Below are positions 1 to 8,061 of a stretch of DNA of 40,272 nt, piece after piece. Position numbers and translations under genes: made by a program. The stretch is from Zooshikella harenae (GTDB lineage Bacteria; Pseudomonadota; Gammaproteobacteria; Pseudomonadales; Zooshikellaceae), in contig NZ_JAGSOY010000044.1 of the NCBI RefSeq assembly GCF_018837975.1, positions 1 to 40,272 of the forward strand, in the 5' to 3' direction. How positions within the stretch are numbered: the first letter of the stretch is position 1; each line of letters begins with the position of its first letter. The notes beneath the pieces were generated by a model, which was given only the letters and a program-made list of their open reading frames with translations, had not been told where the DNA came from and ran no database searches.

Positions 1-252
1 GTTGGGCAGGGGGTGTGTGGTACTGCAGTGATAGAAGCGGTCACCCAAATTGTTACAGATGTTCATCAGTTTCCTGGACATATTGCTTGTGACAGTGCTT
101 CACTGAGTGAGTTGGTAATACCCTTATTTGATAAGCAAGGAAACTGTCGAGGGGTGTTAGATATTGATAGCCCAAGCTTAGCTCGTTTTGATCAACAGGA
201 TGCTACAGGTTTGTTACCCATTGCCAATTTGCTTATAAATAAGTGGCGCTAA
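1..252 (+). CDS. msrC: Free methionine-(R)-sulfoxide reductase, C-terminal part (GAF domain)
   Basis: The reading frame is open from base 1, so the gene starts outside the window and only about 83 C-terminal residues are visible. The enzyme reduces free L-methionine-(R)-sulfoxide in the cytoplasm. The visible part carries the family's conserved stretch: GQGVCGTA near the left edge, then DVHQFPGHIACDSAS, then a GVLDIDSP strand. The two cysteines (in GVCGT and in IACDS) match the resolving and catalytic cysteines known for E. coli MsrC (YebR). The end (FDQQDATGLLPIANLL) is also typical. A valine GTG at 13 could be mistaken for a start, but the homologous sequence clearly continues upstream. The PilZ gene follows on the same strand. 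Family assignment is firm; completeness cannot be judged. Confidence 0.9.
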   Translation, partial: VGQGVCGTAVIEAVTQIVTDVHQFPGHIACDSASLSELVIPLFDKQGNCRGVLDIDSPSLARFDQQDATGLLPIANLLINKWR

Positions 253-317
253 AACTGGAGATATAGCAGTGCTTGTGCTTAGCTTTGGAGTAGTTGTATT
301 TGGGTCTCCTTAAATCT

Positions 318-590
318 ATGACGGAAAAACGGCGTACTGACCGAACAAAAGTAACGTTTGTCGTTGAAGTGACCGTGCCAGAGGGTGATTCTAAGCGCTT
401 AAAAACCCAAGATATTTCCGATGGTGGTGTGTTTCTTCTTGCAGACGACTTTTTCCCTGAAGTGGGAACATTCGTAGACATTCAGGTCGTCGGCTTACCT
501 GGTGGTGATGCCCCTCGTTTACAAATGGAAGTTGTTCGTCATACGGACAATGGCTTTGGACTGCGTATGATAAATAAAGATGGTGACTAA
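318..590 (+). CDS. Small PilZ domain protein
   Basis: A protein of about 90 residues made almost entirely of one PilZ domain, the family that binds cyclic di-GMP. The N-terminal RRTDR fits the RxxxR motif and DISDGGVFL fits the (D/N)xSxxG motif; both contact the nucleotide in known PilZ proteins. It ends with the usual beta strand (GFGLRMI). ATG 318 gives MTEKRRTDR, the usual family beginning, but has no Shine-Dalgarno sequence. TTG 300 in the same frame has GGAG at 287-290 with 9-base spacing and is a real alternative. There is no output domain, so it probably acts as a c-di-GMP adaptor; the target is unknown. Confidence 0.85.
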   Translation: MTEKRRTDRTKVTFVVEVTVPEGDSKRLKTQDISDGGVFLLADDFFPEVGTFVDIQVVGLPGGDAPRLQMEVVRHTDNGFGLRMINKDGD

Positions 591-612
591 CCCCTAATTT
601 GTCCTGCAGATG

Positions 613-639
613 TGGATTACTATAACTTGCTGTAATCCA
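613..639. repeat. Inverted repeat between pilZ and araC genes
   Basis: Perfect 8-base arms (TGGATTAC at 613-620, GTAATCCA at 632-639) around an 11-base loop. There is no T-run after it, so it is not a standard intrinsic terminator. It may end the upstream transcript or be a regulator site before the AraC-type gene. Confidence 0.45.
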
Positions 640-728
640 TACATTGCATTGTATTGTGCTGCAAGCTATCCTCGCCCAGAATAAACATACAAGAAAAACA
701 GTCCTCATTTTGCCTGGGGTGTAGCGCA

Positions 729-1562
729 ATGCATGCAGTCGAAGTTATGAGCTTGCCGCAGCAAAGTAAGCGGCATCAGCACTCTTTTCATCAGCTTGTC
801 GTTGGCCTTGAAGGCACTACAGAGTTTGAAATTGCAGGTAAGGGAAATTGGGTAGATTCGGAGAATGGTTGCCTGGTTCCCTCAAACTGTCCTCATTACT
901 TTTGTGGCTGTGGTGAAAACCGTATATGGGTTGTCAATATACCGCTTGAGTTCACGTCAGCTATTGTTGCACCTGAAATGGTTGAGAGCTTGTTTAATCA
1001 GCCAGGTTATTTTGAGCTTGATCCAGAGTTACGCCAATTCATTCATGTTGCAGTACGTGAAATACAACGTTCTCCATATAACACAGCATTGGCACAGCAC
1101 TTAGCTGTTAGCTTTATGTTAGCTGTTGGTGAAAGGATTCAGTCTATTGCTGAAGTTAAAGCATGCGTTGGTCCCTGGGCTAAATACAACCATACTATGC
1201 TAGCAGGCACTTCAAACGATAAACCATGTGATGCACCGCTCGATTTTTGCCGGCTTGAACGTTATGTAGAGCGTCATTTACATCAAAAAATTGCAATTAC
1301 TCAACTCGCAGGACAAGCTTGCTTGAGTCCCAGCCACTTTCATGCAGTATTTAAGGCTCAGTCAGGGCTAACACCTCACCAATATGTTACTCAATTGCGT
1401 ATTAAACGTGCGCAAGAGTTACTCCTTTCAACGTCCTTGTCATTAATTGAAATTGCTCAGCAAACAGGGTTTTCCAGCCAGAGTGCTCTGACTCATGCCT
1501 TAAAGCAGAAAACAGGGCAGACGCCAGGGCAGCTTCGTAAGCACGGTCGCCTTATAAGTTAG
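729..1562 (+). CDS. AraC/XylS-family transcriptional regulator, probable proline-utilisation activator
   Basis: A protein of 277 residues with the standard AraC layout: an N-terminal cupin-like ligand domain (histidine-rich HQHSFHQLVVGLEG near residues 15-30) and a C-terminal double helix-turn-helix of about 95 residues. The first helix-turn-helix is ITQLAGQACLSPSHFHAVFK, then GLTPHQYVTQLRIKRAQELL; the second is SLIEIAQQTGFSSQSALTHA, and it closes with TGQTPGQLRK. ATG 729 has GGGG at 716-719 upstream; a TTG at 654 would add 25 residues but has no homology support. It lies directly upstream of putA and putP. In Pseudomonas aeruginosa the AraC-type regulator PruR activates putAP, so the same role is inferred here. 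The gap to putA holds repeats that could be its sites. Confidence 0.85.
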   Translation: MHAVEVMSLPQQSKRHQHSFHQLVVGLEGTTEFEIAGKGNWVDSENGCLVPSNCPHYFCGCGENRIWVVNIPLEFTSAIVAPEMVESLFNQPGYFELDPELRQFIHVAVREIQRSPYNTALAQHLAVSFMLAVGERIQSIAEVKACVGPWAKYNHTMLAGTSNDKPCDAPLDFCRLERYVERHLHQKIAITQLAGQACLSPSHFHAVFKAQSGLTPHQYVTQLRIKRAQELLLSTSLSLIEIAQQTGFSSQSALTHALKQKTGQTPGQLRKHGRLIS

Positions 1563-1987
1563 TTGTTCATTGAAAGGTAAGGGTATACGTGTGCCTTGTG
1601 CCTTTAGTTTGTTTGTTGCTTTGATGGTGTGATGCAAAGCAAGAAAACGCTGTTTTAAAAAATGCATTGCTTTAGATCAGAGTTTTTTACAAAAAAATCA
1701 TAGTTTTTTGTAAGACCTGTAATCTTCTAGACGTTACATTTGGGTTAATAACAAGAGCTATATCCTTTGCTGTGGGTATAACACTTATAACAATCGCTTA
1801 AAATTTTGGAGCCTTGACTCATAACAATTAACAATTCGGGTCAAGGGTTGATAACAAAGCATTTTTGTACAGCCTAGCACGTCAAATATCGCCAATTAGG
1901 GTAACAGCATTTAAGGCCTTCCTTTTAGGTTTGGGATGAGTTTGCCTATTGCCCGATGGTTTGTGACCAGGCTGTCGGGGAGGGTGT
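1563..1987 (+). promoter_or_regulatory. Repeat-rich leader of putA
   Basis: These 425 bases have no credible ORF. An AT inverted repeat has arms TTACAAAAAA (1687-1696) and TTTTTTGTAA (1704-1713) with a 7-base loop. The heptamer ATAACAA occurs four times on the + strand (1748-1754, 1787-1793, 1821-1827, 1851-1857), plus near copies at 1778 and 1828. CCTTGAC (1812-1818) and GTCAAGG (1840-1846) form a 7-base inverted repeat that encloses one of the exact copies and one near copy. AraC-type regulators usually bind repeated direct half-sites, so these are candidate activator sites. No clear -35/-10 pair was identified. GGGGAGGG at 1977-1984 is the putA ribosome site. Confidence 0.5.
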
Positions 1988-4900
1988 ATGTTTTCGGTCA
2001 AACAGGTTTTTGATCCAGCCTTTATTCAGCAGCAACCACAAACAATATGGCCATTTATTAGCCAAAATTATGCGGTTGATGAAACGGGTTATGTGCAGCA
2101 GCTTATTGCTATAGCTGAGCCTGATGCCCAGCAACTTCAAAAAATCACAGAAAAAGCCACCCAATTAATTGAGCAGGTTCGGGCTCAAGACGATGCTATT
2201 CATATGATTGATGCCCTCTTGCTTGAGTACAGCTTGGATACGCAAGAGGGTATTTTGCTGATGTGTTTAGCAGAGGCCCTGATGCGGATTCCTGATGCAG
2301 ATACAGCTGATGCATTGATAAAAGATAAGTTAAGCGTGGCGGACTGGAAAGGACACTTAAAGAAAAGTGACTCTGTTTTGGTCAACATGTCTACTTGGGG
2401 ACTACTGCTGACAGGTAAGGTCATTACACAAGATAGCCAGATTGATGGTGCGCCCACTAATGTCATTAATAGGCTGGTCAATCGTTTGGGGGAGCCAGTG
2501 GTGCGTCAGGCTATGCATCAAGCCATGAAAATCATGGGTAAGCACTTTGTGCTGGGGCGCACCATTAAAGAAGCGTTGAAGAACGGCTATAAGCCTCGAG
2601 ACAAAGGCTTCACTTACTCCTTTGATATGTTGGGTGAAGCGGCACTGACTCAAGCTGATGCAAAGAAGTACTATGATGATTATGCTCAGGCGATAACCGC
2701 TGTAGGAAAAGATAACTATAAAAGCGAAGGTACTACACCACGTCCTTCTATTTCGATTAAGTTATCTGCATTGCACCCGCGTTATGAACCAACTCAGTCT
2801 CAACGGGTATTAACTGAGTTGTTTGAGACAGTTCGATCGCTCATTAAACTGGCTCGTGAACATGATGTTGCGATTACGATTGATGCTGAAGAAGCTGATC
2901 GTTTAGAACTGTCTCTACAACTTTTTGAGAAGCTTTATCGGGACCCAGTAAACCAAGGTTGGGGTAAGTTGGGCTTAGTGGTACAGGCTTATTCAAAGCG
3001 GGCTTTGCCTGTTCTTGCCTGGCTGGCATCGTTGGCAGCACAACAGCGTGATTGTATCCCTGTTCGCTTGGTAAAAGGGGCATACTGGGATAGTGAAATA
3101 AAGCATTGCCAACAGTTAGGGTTGGTGGGATATCCAGTTTTTACCCGTAAAGACGCGACTGATATTTCCTATTTAGTTTGTGCCCGCTTTTTGTTGGAAG
3201 GCCACTTAAGAGGACTTATTTATCCTCAGTTTGCCAGCCATAATGCGCATACTGTGGCCAGTGTGCTAAGCATGGCAACCCACAAAGAGTTTGAGTTTCA
3301 GCGGTTACATGGAATGGGGGATGCACTTTATAACACTGTCATTACCAACTATAAGCAAAATGTAAGAATTTATGCGCCTGTTGGAGCGCATAAAGATTTA
3401 TTGCCGTACTTGGTTCGTCGCCTGTTAGAAAATGGCGCTAACTCATCTTTTGTGCATCGCTTGGTTGATGCAAGGACCCCTGTTTCTGAGCTGGTTAAAC
3501 ACCCTGTGGCTCAAATTCAGCAGTATGCTTGTGTAGCGAATAACCGTATTCCCTTGCCTTCACACCTCTATGGTAGCCAACGTTTGAACTCCAAAGGCTT
3601 CAATATTGCTATTCAGTCTGAGTCGCAATGGTTGGCCGAACAACGACAGGCTTTTATGCATCACCAGTGGCAAGCGGGCCCAATTGTCAATGGTCAATCG
3701 CTGCTTGATGGGAGTTTGGAATCGGTTATCAGTCCCTATAACCCTGAGGATCAGGTGGGCAACATTGTTTGGGCTACGGATGAGCATGTCGCCAAGGCTA
3801 TGCAATCGGCTTATGACGGTTGGGCTGTTTGGAATGCGACGCCAGTATCTGAGCGAGCGGCTTGCTTTCAGCGTGTTGCCGATTTACTGGAAGCGAATAT
3901 AGCTGAGTTAATTGCTCTTTGTCATCGTGAAGCGGGTAAGACTATCCAGGATGGTATTGATGAGATACGCGAGGCGGTCGACTTTTGTCGTTACTATGCA
4001 TTGCAAGGACTGCAAATGTTTGGGACTGAGCAAGTGATGCCTGGCCCAACAGGGGAAAGTAATCATTTGTACTGGCAAGGTCGGGGGATTTTTGTCTGTA
4101 TTAGTCCATGGAACTTCCCGTTGGCCATTTTTATGGGACAGGTTGTTGCCGCCTTAGTATCAGGCAATACCGTTATCGCTAAGCCTGCAGAACAAACCAG
4201 TTTAATAGCGCATCGTGCTGTTGAGTTGCTACTAGAAGCAGGTATACCCGCCAATGTTATTCAGTTTTTGCCTGGTGATGGGGCTACTGTTGGTGCCAAG
4301 CTTGTTGCTGATGAGCGTATTGGGGGGGTGGTGTTTACGGGGTCAACCCAAACGGCTCAGGCAATTAATCAGCAACTGGCTGCACGTAAGGGAGCAATTA
4401 TCCCTTTAATTGCAGAAACGGGCGGCCAGAATGCAATGATTGTGGATAGTACTGCATTGCCTGAGCAGGTTGTGCGAGATGTTGTGCAATCAGCTTTTGC
4501 TTCAGCTGGGCAGCGGTGTTCTGCATTACGCGTACTATTTGTGCAGCAGGATGTGGCACCCCGTATTTTGGAGTTGCTTGCAGGCGCAATGGCTGAGTTA
4601 AAAGTGGGAGACCCCAGTGCTTTATCAACGGATGTGGGCCCTGTGATAGACAGTGATGCTAAGCAGTTGCTAGTTAGTCATATTAATCAAATGCAGCAAG
4701 AGGCAGAACTCATTGCTGAAGGCGCCGTACCTTCTTCGCAGAAAGGCTATTTTATTGCTCCCACTGCGTTCAAAATTGATTCTATGGCGCAGTTGCAGCA
4801 GGAAAACTTTGGTCCGATTCTTCACGTTGTAACTTATGCAGCTCAGGCGCTTGATCAGCTGATAGATCAGATCAACCTAGCAGGTTATGGATTGACATTG

Positions 4901-5161
4901 GGTATTCATACCCGAAATGAAGCAACGGCTGAGTATATTGATCAACGGGTACGCATTGGTAATGTGTATATCAATCGTAACCAAATTGGTGCCGTCGTGG
5001 GCGTACAACCATTTGGTGGACAGGGATTGTCGGGCACAGGACCTAAGGCTGGTGGCCCTCATTATCTTTATCGGTTTGCTACAGAACGCACTCGTACGGT
5101 TAATACCACTGCAGTGGGTGGCAATGCGACACTATTGTCACTGGGTACTGAGAGCGTGTAG
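1988..5161 (+). CDS. putA: Bifunctional proline dehydrogenase / delta-1-pyrroline-5-carboxylate dehydrogenase
   Basis: PutA oxidises proline to glutamate in two steps, using FAD and then NAD+, and works at the inner membrane, passing electrons to quinone. It is 1057 residues long, the size of the Pseudomonas type. It starts directly in the helical arm region and lacks the ribbon-helix-helix DNA-binding domain of the about 1320-residue enteric protein, so it is not expected to repress its own operon. The proline dehydrogenase barrel spans about residues 180-490 (SISIKLSALHPRYE, VKGAYW at 362-367, paired substrate arginines R477-R478). The aldehyde dehydrogenase part spans about 570-1030 (SPWNFPLAIF, FTGSTQTA, ETGGQN with E810, GQRCSALR with catalytic C844, ENFGPILHV). 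It ends with QPFGGQGLSGTGPKAGGP. ATG 1988 has GGGGAGGG just upstream. Confidence 0.97.
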   Translation: MFSVKQVFDPAFIQQQPQTIWPFISQNYAVDETGYVQQLIAIAEPDAQQLQKITEKATQLIEQVRAQDDAIHMIDALLLEYSLDTQEGILLMCLAEALMRIPDADTADALIKDKLSVADWKGHLKKSDSVLVNMSTWGLLLTGKVITQDSQIDGAPTNVINRLVNRLGEPVVRQAMHQAMKIMGKHFVLGRTIKEALKNGYKPRDKGFTYSFDMLGEAALTQADAKKYYDDYAQAITAVGKDNYKSEGTTPRPSISIKLSALHPRYEPTQSQRVLTELFETVRSLIKLAREHDVAITIDAEEADRLELSLQLFEKLYRDPVNQGWGKLGLVVQAYSKRALPVLAWLASLAAQQRDCIPVRLVKGAYWDSEIKHCQQLGLVGYPVFTRKDATDISYLVCARFLLEGHLRGLIYPQFASHNAHTVASVLSMATHKEFEFQRLHGMGDALYNTVITNYKQNVRIYAPVGAHKDLLPYLVRRLLENGANSSFVHRLVDARTPVSELVKHPVAQIQQYACVANNRIPLPSHLYGSQRLNSKGFNIAIQSESQWLAEQRQAFMHHQWQAGPIVNGQSLLDGSLESVISPYNPEDQVGNIVWATDEHVAKAMQSAYDGWAVWNATPVSERAACFQRVADLLEANIAELIALCHREAGKTIQDGIDEIREAVDFCRYYALQGLQMFGTEQVMPGPTGESNHLYWQGRGIFVCISPWNFPLAIFMGQVVAALVSGNTVIAKPAEQTSLIAHRAVELLLEAGIPANVIQFLPGDGATVGAKLVADERIGGVVFTGSTQTAQAINQQLAARKGAIIPLIAETGGQNAMIVDSTALPEQVVRDVVQSAFASAGQRCSALRVLFVQQDVAPRILELLAGAMAELKVGDPSALSTDVGPVIDSDAKQLLVSHINQMQQEAELIAEGAVPSSQKGYFIAPTAFKIDSMAQLQQENFGPILHVVTYAAQALDQLIDQINLAGYGLTLGIHTRNEATAEYIDQRVRIGNVYINRNQIGAVVGVQPFGGQGLSGTGPKAGGPHYLYRFATERTRTVNTTAVGGNATLLSLGTESV

Positions 5162-5167
5162 CCTTTA

Positions 5168-5204
5168 GGCGTGAGTCAGTGTAGACTCGCGCCTTTTCTT
5201 TTTT
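5168..5204 (+). terminator. Intrinsic terminator after putA
   Basis: A 10-base-pair GC-rich stem (arms 5168-5177 and 5184-5193, one G-U wobble, 6-base loop) followed directly by TTTTCTTTTTT (5194-5204). It begins 7 bases after the putA stop and separates putA from putP. Confidence 0.9.
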
Positions 5205-5276
5205 AGGTGTAGCTAATCTAGTTATGGCTGCAAGTTTCGAATGTAGATGTTTTAAGTAACACTGCATTCAATCATC

Positions 5277-5308
5277 CCCTTATTACAGCTTGATCGCTGT
5301 AATAAGGG
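5277..5308. repeat. Perfect 13-bp inverted repeat in the putA-putP gap
   Basis: Arms CCCTTATTACAGC (5277-5289) and GCTGTAATAAGGG (5296-5308) match perfectly around TTGATC. There is no T-run on either side, so it is not a typical intrinsic terminator. Its place about 170 bases before the putP start suggests an operator or a 5' leader structure. Confidence 0.6.
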
Positions 5309-5477
5309 TGATTACATAAAAATAGTGAGCAAGGAGCTAATTTATACACATTGGTGAGGAGGGTAACTCGCTTTCTCTGTGTATTTTAAGTTGGCAGTGC
5401 TCTGGATTTGCTGGGATGCTTTTTGGAGAATAACAATAACGTGTCGGAAGACACTACCAGTAGTGGGGTTTAACTTG

Positions 5478-6968
5478 ATGTCAGACGCAGTAAATAACGT
5501 AATTATTACCTCAACGTTTTTAGTGTACCTCGTGGGTATGTTGCTGATCGGTTGGTGGGCTTACCGGCGGACAGCGGATTCCTCAGATTACTTTTTGGGA
5601 GGGCGTTCTTTAGGTCCATGGCCTGCTGCATTAAGTGCTGGGGCCTCAGATATGAGTGGTTGGTTGTTACTTGGGTTACCTGGTTATGCATTTGTTTCAG
5701 GTATGGAATCGGCCTGGTTAGCAATTGGTTTATTGGTGGGTACGTGGCTTAACTGGTTGATTGTTGCTCAACGGCTACGTACATACAGTATTGTCGCTAA
5801 TAACTCGCTAACCTTACCTGAATTTTTTTCAAACCGATTTGCCGATCGATCTAACTTACTACAAGTGATTTGTGCCATCTTCATTTTGCTCTTTTTCTTG
5901 TTTTATACCAGTTCTGGACTAGTGGCTGGTGGCAAGCTATTCAATCAGGTTTTTGGGGTTGACTATACGTGGGCTGTATTGATAGGCATGGTCTGCGTTG
6001 TTTCATACACCTTATTTGGTGGGTTTTTAGCAGTATCCTGGACTGATCTGGTGCAAGGTCTTTTGATGGCTGCAGCGTTGCTTATTGTGCCGATCATTGC
6101 TATTCAAACCAATGGTGGGTTTGATGCAACGCTTGTGGCTGTTAAGACGAAAAATCCAGAGATGCTGACATTGTTTAATGATGTAAAAGGTGATCCCCTT
6201 TCATTAATTGCAATACTTAGTCTGCTTGGGTGGGGGTTAGGCTATTTTGGTCAGCCGCATATCTTGGCTCGTTTTAAGGCCGCTCGTGCCAATAAAGAGA
6301 TTCCAACCGCAAGAAGGATCGCTGTCAGCTGGACAGCATTAAGCCTCTTGGGTGCCGCATTAGTGGGGTTTGCTGGAATAGGCATGGAGCAAACAATCGG
6401 TGACTCAGAAACAATTTTTATGGTCATGGTGAATGCGCTATTTCACCCTGTTATTGCTGGAATTTTATTAGCGGCTATCTTGGCTGCCATTATGAGCACC
6501 GCTGATTCACAATTACTGGTATGTTCTTCAGCAGTAGCAGAAGATTTTTATAAAGCGATTGTCAAAAAAGATGCAAGCCCAAAACAAGTGATGATTATTG
6601 GTCGGGTAGCCGTATTAAGTATTGCGGTCATCGCGACATTACTTGCATTGAATGAAAACAGCAAAGTGCTTGATTTAGTGTCATATGCTTGGGCTGGTTT
6701 TGGGGCTGCATTTGGCCCAGCACTGGTACTTTCCCTCTATTGGAAACGGATGAATTTACCTGGTGCGCTGGCAGGGATTATCGTGGGTGGTCTAACAGTC
6801 GTTGTGTGGAAACAGTTTGAAGGTGGGTGGTTTGATTTATATGAAATTATTCCAGGCATTATGCTTTCACTGGTCTCAATTATAGGCGTTTCGCTGATGA
6901 CTGATGAACCTGCAGAAGAAATAAACCAACAGTTTGAGGAAATGAAAAAAAGTTTGGAAACACTTTAA
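5478..6968 (+). CDS. putP: Sodium/proline symporter
   Basis: PutP imports proline with Na+ and supplies PutA. The protein is 496 residues, close to the 502 of E. coli PutP, and belongs to the sodium:solute symporter family with about 13 membrane segments. Family markers are FLGGRSLGPWPAALSAGASD and MSGWLLLGLPGYAF near the N-terminus, SWTDLVQGLLMAAALL in the middle, and the STADSQLLVCSSAVAEDFYK region known to be essential in PutP. ATG 5478 has GTGGGG nine bases upstream and gives the family N-terminus; the 33 extra codons upstream (from 5379) are not PutP-like. It lies downstream of putA on the same strand but behind a terminator, so it may have its own promoter in 5205-5477. Confidence 0.95.
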   Translation: MSDAVNNVIITSTFLVYLVGMLLIGWWAYRRTADSSDYFLGGRSLGPWPAALSAGASDMSGWLLLGLPGYAFVSGMESAWLAIGLLVGTWLNWLIVAQRLRTYSIVANNSLTLPEFFSNRFADRSNLLQVICAIFILLFFLFYTSSGLVAGGKLFNQVFGVDYTWAVLIGMVCVVSYTLFGGFLAVSWTDLVQGLLMAAALLIVPIIAIQTNGGFDATLVAVKTKNPEMLTLFNDVKGDPLSLIAILSLLGWGLGYFGQPHILARFKAARANKEIPTARRIAVSWTALSLLGAALVGFAGIGMEQTIGDSETIFMVMVNALFHPVIAGILLAAILAAIMSTADSQLLVCSSAVAEDFYKAIVKKDASPKQVMIIGRVAVLSIAVIATLLALNENSKVLDLVSYAWAGFGAAFGPALVLSLYWKRMNLPGALAGIIVGGLTVVVWKQFEGGWFDLYEIIPGIMLSLVSIIGVSLMTDEPAEEINQQFEEMKKSLETL

Positions 6969-7000
6969 GTTAGCTTATAAGTGTTATTCCTCTTACTAAA

Positions 7001-7028
7001 TAAGGCGGCAGTTGCCGCCTTATTTTTT
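7001..7028 (+). terminator. Intrinsic terminator after putP
   Basis: Perfect 9-base-pair stem TAAGGCGGC (7001-7009) and GCCGCCTTA (7014-7022), four-base loop AGTT, then TTTTTT (7023-7028). It lies between two converging transcription units and could also act on the minus strand, where a weaker T-rich stretch follows. Confidence 0.92.
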
Positions 7029-7071
7029 ATTTATGCCCTTCAAGAATCATTTTTATAAAGGGGTTAGTCGT

Positions 7072-7209
7072 CTATTCTGCCATACCTTTAAACCATACAT
7101 AAAAGGGCCAGAGTAGTGCACCAATAACAATAACACACAGTAAAACATCGCCGATTTGATGCTCAATCTCGTCTAGCTTTTCCAGCCATTTATATTTTTT
7201 ATTAACCAT
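7072..7209 (-). CDS. Hypothetical small membrane protein
   Basis: A predicted protein of 45 residues: a charged helix (KKYKWLEKLDEIEHQIGD) followed by one strong membrane span (VLLCVIVIGALLWPFYVWF). The charged-then-hydrophobic pattern looks like a real bitopic small protein rather than chance. The start is uncertain: ATG 7209 and a longer TTG start at 7260 both lack a clear ribosome site. It lies on the minus strand downstream of the TetR-type gene and converges on putP. I do not recognise a family. Confidence 0.45.
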   Translation of the reverse strand: MVNKKYKWLEKLDEIEHQIGDVLLCVIVIGALLWPFYVWFKGMAE

Positions 7210-7319
7210 GTGTTTGCTAGCAAGCTGGGGAATTAAATAAGCACACAAGGAGCAAAACAAAGCCGTACTTTTAGGATAGGCCCATAATGTAAACGTTGCT
7301 TAAGGAGTTTGTGAGTGTA

Positions 7320-7931
7320 TTAAGTGGGGGGCGTTAAAATTCCCTGCATAAGTGTATTGGCAATTGCTTTTATGAGTTGTTCATTATCTTCAACGCGACT
7401 TTGGTCAATAAGCTCGTCAATGAGCAAAGATGCTAAGCCATGCACCGTAGACCAGGCACTCAAGGCTAATAACTCTGTTGCTGCAGCACGAAACACGCCT
7501 TGGCTAATACCAGCTTCAATTATTTGCAGGATCGCATCGTAGGACTGTTCTGTGGTTCGGTCTAATCCAGGAAAGCATCTGTCATGGAAGTGAGCGCTGC
7601 CAAACATTAGGCGGTAATGTTCTGGATGAGTAAGTGCAAACTTAACATAGCTGGCACCTGCTTGCTCCATAGCAGAGACTGGGTCATGTTGTGCAGTTTG
7701 CGTTGCGGGTTGAAGAGCCTGAGCTAATAAATTGAAACCTTCAGCAGCAAGCTCAGCCAACAGCGCATCTTTATCTGCAAAGTGGCGATAGGGAGCGGTT
7801 TGCGAAACACCCAAGTCCCGTGCTAAAGCGCGAAGACTGATTTTGTCAGCACCATATTGTCGAACGTGGTCAAGTGCTACTGAAAGTAAAGCTGCTTTTA
7901 GGTTACCGTGGTGATAAGTAGGCTTTTGCAT
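7320..7931 (-). CDS. TetR-family transcriptional repressor
   Basis: A protein of 203 residues. The N-terminal helix-turn-helix of about 50 residues is typical of TetR: YHHGNLKAALLSVALDHVRQ, then ISLRALARDLGVSQTAPYRH and FADKDALLAELA. The C-terminal ligand domain carries HPEHYRLMFG, typical of the WHG-type TetR C-terminal family. ATG 7931 is preferred. A TTG at 7943 sits directly on AAGG with no spacing and would include the palindrome TGTCGCGACA in the coding region. That palindrome and its place at the 5' end suggest autorepression. The upstream neighbour on the same strand (8062-8604) is a possible target. The ligand is unknown. Confidence 0.9.
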   Translation of the reverse strand: MQKPTYHHGNLKAALLSVALDHVRQYGADKISLRALARDLGVSQTAPYRHFADKDALLAELAAEGFNLLAQALQPATQTAQHDPVSAMEQAGASYVKFALTHPEHYRLMFGSAHFHDRCFPGLDRTTEQSYDAILQIIEAGISQGVFRAAATELLALSAWSTVHGLASLLIDELIDQSRVEDNEQLIKAIANTLMQGILTPPT

Positions 7932-7932
7932 G

Positions 7933-7942
7933 TGTCGCGACA
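7933..7942. promoter_or_regulatory. Candidate TetR operator
   Basis: TGTCGCGACA is a perfect 10-base palindrome ending one base before the ATG of the TetR-type gene. A related stretch upstream, GACACATGTTGACAC (7971-7985), shares the GACA half-sites. The position would block the repressor's own expression. This is a prediction from position and symmetry. Confidence 0.45.
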
Positions 7943-8061
7943 ACCTTAGGTTTTCTTTTTTCTAAAGTACGACACATGTTGACACTGAGTACATTGAATG
8001 TCTAGTGTTGGTCAGTTGTGTTTCAAAAATCCAGTATTAACTAGGTGATAACTGTGTCCTT

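Noticed and set aside
1687-1713. AT inverted repeat as terminator of the AraC gene
   Set aside because: The stem is almost all A-T and no T-run follows the second arm; an operator or chance AT symmetry is more likely.
2200-3083. Minus-strand ORFs inside putA
   Set aside because: Shadows of a strongly conserved coding frame, with no ribosome sites or protein-like sequence.
5379-5477. 33 extra N-terminal codons of putP
   Set aside because: Not similar to PutP proteins; ATG 5478 has a ribosome site and gives the usual length.
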